Part shown: positions 7,305-9,849 of the stretch, piece after piece
Layout: each line of letters begins with the position of its first letter
Position numbering within the stretch: position 1 is the first letter of the stretch
From: Gammaproteobacteria bacterium
GTDB lineage: Bacteria > Pseudomonadota > Gammaproteobacteria > Nitrosococcales > Methylophagaceae
Assembly: GCA_002402245.1 (NCBI GenBank)
Contig: NVVP01000034.1
Location: 1 to 9,849, forward strand
Direction: 5' to 3'
DNA: 9,849 bases
Notes under the pieces: generated by a model
What the model was told of the DNA's origin: nothing
The model's input: the letters and a program-made list of their open reading frames with translations, nothing else
Database searches by the model: none
Made by a program: the position numbers and the translations under genes

Positions 7305-7539
7305 TAATGTTTTTACTTTCTAATTACGCTTCGCTTCATTTTCTTTGTTATAGGGACTGAGGAGCGTTTAGCAGGATTGGATAGCGATTAACAGGTCGGG
7401 ATAGGTCTGGATAGAATGTAAAAGTTAGCGTGACATAAGTTACCTATAGTAGGATTCATTGACTTTACAAGGGGGTCACTCTCTAAATAATACTTCATAG
7501 ACCCTACTATCATCGGACGAATTAGGATTGGGTAGGACT

Positions 7540-7645
7540 CCCAGTAATATAATAACCCCTGTGAAGCCGTCAGAGCCTTTTAAGGCGTTATATCTCTTAG
7601 ATGGGGTGATAGTGGCTGTAAGGGGTTTAAACGTCTCATTCCGTC
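7540..7645 (-). repeat. Dyad repeat family, inverted copy E
   Basis: Read on the minus strand, this holds GAGACGTTTAAACCCCTTACAGCCACTAT, then a right-arm-like segment AAGGCTCTGACGGCTTCACAGGGG. TTACAGCCACTA is shared with copy A, and GACGTTTAAA with copy C. GTTTAAAC at 7625-7632 is itself a palindrome. The copy is inverted relative to A, B and C and more diverged. Confidence 0.45.
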
Positions 7646-7717
7646 TATTTCGGACTTTGAGAGATATTTTATCCTGATCATTATGAATGAGAGAAAAACA
7701 GGAAAGTTAAAGGGGTA

Positions 7718-7790
7718 AGACCTGTACAGGATTATGCCCATCTATGGCAATAGTACAGTATACAAGGGGGTTAGCTATCAGGGGGTATAT
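7718..7790 (+). repeat. Dyad repeat family, fragment D (right flank only)
   Basis: ACAGGATTATGCCCATCTATGG (near 7726-7747), followed by ATAGTACAGTATACAAGGGGG, resembles the right flank of copy A (ACAGGTATCC...CATCTATGGTTATAGGTATCAAGTAGGG). No left arm was recognised. The match is short and interrupted, so this is tentative. Confidence 0.3.
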
Positions 7791-7793
7791 TCT

Positions 7794-7801
7794 GGGGGGG
7801 G
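7794..7801 (+). other. Run of eight G with neighbouring G-tracts
   Basis: An eight-G run follows two GGGGG tracts upstream (about 7766-7770 and 7780-7784) with loops of 10 and 8 nt. Loops this long make a stable quadruplex uncertain. Confidence 0.35.
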
Positions 7802-7910
7802 CGTTTAACGTAGCAAACGAGGAGATAGTACGAGGAATAGACCGAGGTATATTAGTAGTTGCTAATATATAGATTGTTAGTATTACGTAGTTTATATAGG
7901 GGGTGGAGGT

Positions 7911-8036
7911 TTAGAGCTGATACAGGCGTTTAAATTGTAAACTGAGGTAATCATACCTAGGGGAGAGTTTGAACGTCCTGACGGGTATTCTCATGGGTAT
8001 TTGATAGGGTTGGGTAGGGTTGTACAGATTCACTTT
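7911..8036 (+). repeat. Dyad repeat family, copy B
   Basis: The left arm TTAGAGCTGATACAGGCGTTTAAAT (from 7911) matches copy C with one difference. The right arm GTTTGAACGTCCTGACGGGTATTCT (to about 7991) matches C and A. CGTTTAAA pairs with TTTGAACG with one U-G wobble, and AGG/CCT extends the stem past a bulged base. An inner hairpin AGGTA/TACCT lies between (7946-7958). The flank GGGTTGGGTAGGGTTGTACAG...TCACT resembles the flank of copy A. Confidence 0.6.
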
Positions 8037-8047
8037 ACTACAGACAT

Positions 8048-8070
8048 AAAAAAACCCCAACTAAGGGGTT
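8048..8070 (-). terminator. Minus-strand intrinsic terminator
   Basis: On the minus strand AACCCC (8065-8070) pairs with GGGGTT (8053-8058) around a 6-nt loop and runs into a seven-U stretch (8048-8054). The plus strand has no T run after the hairpin, so it acts on leftward transcripts. The nearest upstream minus-strand gene ends at 8747, so the transcript it ends either has a 3' tail near 680 nt or starts within 8100-8700. Confidence 0.7.
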
Positions 8071-8088
8071 GATTTGAGAGCTATTGGA

Positions 8089-8170
8089 CTAATCCCAAGT
8101 GCTACCAAGTTTCTGTTATAGGTTTTTAACTTCTATTTGGTAATTGGTAATTGGTAATTTTTGGGATTAG
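8089..8170. repeat. Inverted repeat enclosing three tandem TTGGTAA heptamers
   Basis: CTAATCCCAA (8089-8098) and TTGGGATTAG (8161-8170) are perfect 10-bp inverted repeats 62 bp apart. Just inside the right arm, TTGGTAA is repeated three times without gaps (8137-8157). TACCAA at 8103-8108 can pair with any of the three. It could be a recombinase or initiator binding site; no function is shown. Confidence 0.6.
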
Positions 8171-8244
8171 CTTTAAGGTCACTATAATTATTATTTGATA
8201 AGGAAATAAGCGAAGCTTAAATTAAGTTTTGATGAAGTGTTATA

Positions 8245-8475
8245 GGAATCACTCATATCTATATCTTTAAAGTATAGTTATAAATCTTTATATATTATAT
8301 TCTTTCAGAATAATATTTATTGTTATAGATCTTAATATAGATTATATAGATCTTTAAAGTATAGTTATATATATTGTAAAGATCTTTATAGATCTTAAAG
8401 TAATGTAAATTTCTTATAAGCTAAATACTATAATTACTTAGTTACAGAAAGTTAAAGAGTTATAAAGATCTTTAC
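8245..8475. repeat. AT-rich tract with five AGATCT palindromes and a 20-bp direct repeat
   Basis: AGATCT occurs at 8327, 8348, 8380, 8390 and 8466, several within the longer palindrome TAAAGATCTTTA. The first four are 21, 32 and 10 bp apart, close to whole helical turns. ATCTTTAAAGTATAGTTATA is repeated exactly at 8263-8282 and 8350-8369. Almost all bases are A or T. Such phased, AT-rich repeat tracts are typical of replication origins, partition sites or promoter-silencing regions. No gene is visible in it. Confidence 0.6.
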
Positions 8476-8648
8476 ATTAGATGAGGCTTTAGCTCCAAGG
8501 TTAATTTACTCTACCATGCCCTTTTTAGTGAATCACAACTAATACCCCTAAATGAGCCCTAATTATGTGAAGTCTGTCACATTTTTGTAGGAAATAATTT
8601 AGTGAATGCGCAACCTAATCGGTACATTTCAGTGGAGGGCTTAAAGGT

Positions 8649-8745
8649 TTTAGAGCTGATACAGACGTTTAAATCACCTTAGAGCCGTCATAGTACCTAG
8701 AAGGGATTTAAACGTCCTGACGGGTCTTCTAGGAGCTTCTAGGGC
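8649..8745 (+). repeat. Dyad repeat family, copy C
   Basis: The left arm TTTTAGAGCTGATACAGACGTTTAAAT and the right arm ATTTAAACGTCCTGACGGGT contain the perfect 10-bp inverted repeat ACGTTTAAAT/ATTTAAACGT (about 8664-8673 and 8705-8714). CCTAGAAG (8696-8703) can instead pair with either of two CTTCTAGG copies (8726-8733, 8737-8744), so two folds compete. It abuts the stop codon of the next minus-strand gene. Confidence 0.65.
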
Positions 8746-8746
8746 G

Positions 8747-9805
8747 CTATACTGGTTGAGAGTTAGAACAAGGAAGGGAAGGCATTTCATAATCCCAGTA
8801 TTCTAGGGTGGGCTTGAGGGGTACGTAATCAAACTGTAGATATTTACAGGTAAACATATCACCTGTTTGGAGGAGATCTTGAATTATAATCCAAGGGCCG
8901 ATTAAGAAGCGGTTGCTTAAAGTGGAACTCATACCATTTCCAGATATGGATTTTATAAAATGGCTCTCGATAAGAGCAGTTGAGAATAATTTTAGGGCTG
9001 TCTCTGTGTCACTACCAAAATGAGTAAAGATGCTGGCCCCTAGTACAGATGCGATATCTCTACCCGACTTATTTAGATCACAGGGTAATGCTGAACTTTT
9101 TTTAGGTCTCTTAGGGTGGTTTTCTTTTACTATATGATTAAGTAGATCATGACCAAATCGGTTATATAGTAAAACGAGTATTTCTTTGGAGGTCATGCCA
9201 TCTATTAAGTATCGGGGATCTAGCTTAGAACGATTCAGGTACAGGGACTTATCTTCTAATAGATCAGGGTGTAATACATTCCCAGCTTTAGCGTTCTGGT
9301 CACTTCTCCCTATAAATAAATTCTTACTGTTAGTAAAACCCATAACTAAAAAATTCTGTACAGGTACTTTGTGACAGATCGCATACTCACGTTTAGCTTT
9401 ACCATCGTCAATACTGCAAGATTTAGAACGTTGCTTAATCAATTTGGTGTACTCGATTATCGCCTGTATGTTTGGAAATGTCTCTATCGACCCGGCTCGC
9501 TTACAGACCATTAATACTTGTGAGCCAATTACGGTATTACTGTATGAGGTAAAACGGTTATGGATTTTGGAGCATTCAGGACACCTACCAACCTTAGAAG
9601 CAGTTAGTTTCAGATCAGGACATCTAGTATCGAGATAGCCCTTACAAGAGGATGTAACTGTACTCGCTGTTACGTTAGCCCTGCTGTAACTCTTCCTGCA
9701 AGTTGGATGGCAGAATTTAGCGGTACTTCGTTTTGAGATGAATGAATCACCACATTGTAGGCATTTTTTACTTAGGAGAGATTTTACCTGATGTAATTTT
9801 GTCAT
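8747..9805 (-). CDS. Unrecognised protein with two cysteine zinc motifs
   Basis: A 352-residue protein I do not recognise. The N-terminus has CLQCGDSFISKRSTAKFC followed by HPTC (C15, C18, C32, C36), a CxxC-13-CxxxC pattern seen in small zinc-binding domains of phage and element proteins. A second possible site uses C54, C62, C75 and C78 (CPEC). The rest (about 85-352) has no motif I can name, no membrane segment and no signal peptide. It is basic in places (HPKRPKKS), which would suit nucleic-acid binding, but that is only suggestive. The ATG at 9805 has AAGGT about 7 nt upstream. Only 44 bp of upstream DNA is in the window. Its stop lies 2 bp from copy C of the dyad family. Confidence 0.75.
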   Translation of the reverse strand: MTKLHQVKSLLSKKCLQCGDSFISKRSTAKFCHPTCRKSYSRANVTASTVTSSCKGYLDTRCPDLKLTASKVGRCPECSKIHNRFTSYSNTVIGSQVLMVCKRAGSIETFPNIQAIIEYTKLIKQRSKSCSIDDGKAKREYAICHKVPVQNFLVMGFTNSKNLFIGRSDQNAKAGNVLHPDLLEDKSLYLNRSKLDPRYLIDGMTSKEILVLLYNRFGHDLLNHIVKENHPKRPKKSSALPCDLNKSGRDIASVLGASIFTHFGSDTETALKLFSTALIESHFIKSISGNGMSSTLSNRFLIGPWIIIQDLLQTGDMFTCKYLQFDYVPLKPTLEYWDYEMPSLPCSNSQPV

Positions 9806-9849
9806 TTAGAATACCTTGCAACTGAGTGCGTATAGATGGATTGTTAAGT

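Larger units (their letters stand above)
4555..9849. mobile_element. Integrated element in the tRNA-Arg 3' end (left end; right end outside window)
   Basis: The layout is tRNA-Arg, short attachment-flank repeats, a tyrosine integrase in the tRNA direction, then accessory DNA with a serine recombinase, an unrecognised zinc-motif gene and long repeat-rich gaps. That is the pattern of genomic islands and satellites that use tRNA genes as attB. The exact left boundary probably lies within the last 20-50 nt of tRNA-Arg. I searched by eye for a second copy of the tRNA 3' end (GGTTCGAGTCC, GGGCGCACCA) and found none, so the right junction is outside. No capsid, conjugation or defence gene is visible. 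Confidence 0.75.

Noticed and set aside
8647..8660. GGTTTTAGAGCTGAT, resembling the start of type II CRISPR repeats
   Set aside because: Only a dozen bases match; the copies are two, hundreds of bases apart, diverged, with no spacer array and no cas gene.
6407..8745. Integron attC sites
   Set aside because: No GTTRRRY/RYYYAAC core pair was found in the dyad repeats and the integrase is not IntI-like.
9186..9638. Two plus-strand frames of 62 and 64 codons opposite the zinc-motif gene
   Set aside because: Shadows of the longer minus-strand gene, which has a good ribosome site and cysteine motifs.
4531..9849. Second copy of the tRNA-Arg 3' end (attR)
   Set aside because: No repeat of GGTTCGAGTCC or GGGCGCACCA was seen downstream; the right junction is probably outside the window.

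Overview
The window joins a chromosomal housekeeping block (1-4554) to the left part of an integrated mobile element (about 4555 to the right edge and beyond). The host is most likely a gammaproteobacterium with moderately AT-rich DNA. The order lpxH - peptidyl-prolyl isomerase - cysS - folD next to tRNA genes resembles the enterobacterial lpxH-ppiB-cysS-folD-argU neighbourhood. LpxH implies a lipid A outer membrane, and both tRNA genes encode their CCA ends. I cannot name the genus.

Housekeeping block: the 3' end of a bifunctional-nuclease (DUF151/BFN) gene runs rightward and overlaps by 4 bp the convergent lpxH gene. A secreted cyclophilin gene lies upstream of lpxH on the minus strand. cysS is divergent from it. 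cysS and folD converge on a perfect 44-bp palindrome that serves as a bidirectional terminator. A near-consensus sigma70 promoter then drives tRNA-Pro(TGG) and tRNA-Arg(TCT).

Mobile element: directly after tRNA-Arg come a pair of 10-bp repeats and a DUF6538-type tyrosine integrase, the usual layout of an element inserted in a tRNA 3' end. The matching right attachment site is not in the window. Beyond the integrase the DNA is unusually gene-poor: only a Hin/resolvase-like serine recombinase (minus strand) and an unrecognised two-zinc-motif protein (minus strand) are convincing genes in almost 3.8 kb.

The gene-free stretches (6051-6635 and 7188-8746) are rich in structure. They hold an ~88-bp imperfect tandem repeat, a family of diverged dyad repeats sharing CGTTTAAA...TTTAAACGTCCTGAC (at least four copies plus a fragment, one inverted), and a minus-strand terminator about 680 nt downstream of the nearest minus-strand gene. 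They also hold a 10-bp inverted repeat enclosing three tandem TTGGTAA heptamers, and an AT-rich tract with five AGATCT palindromes, four of them spaced at close to whole helical turns. The dyad family and the AT-rich tract are the best candidates for something undescribed: a structured RNA family, or the replication, partition or recombination sites of the element.
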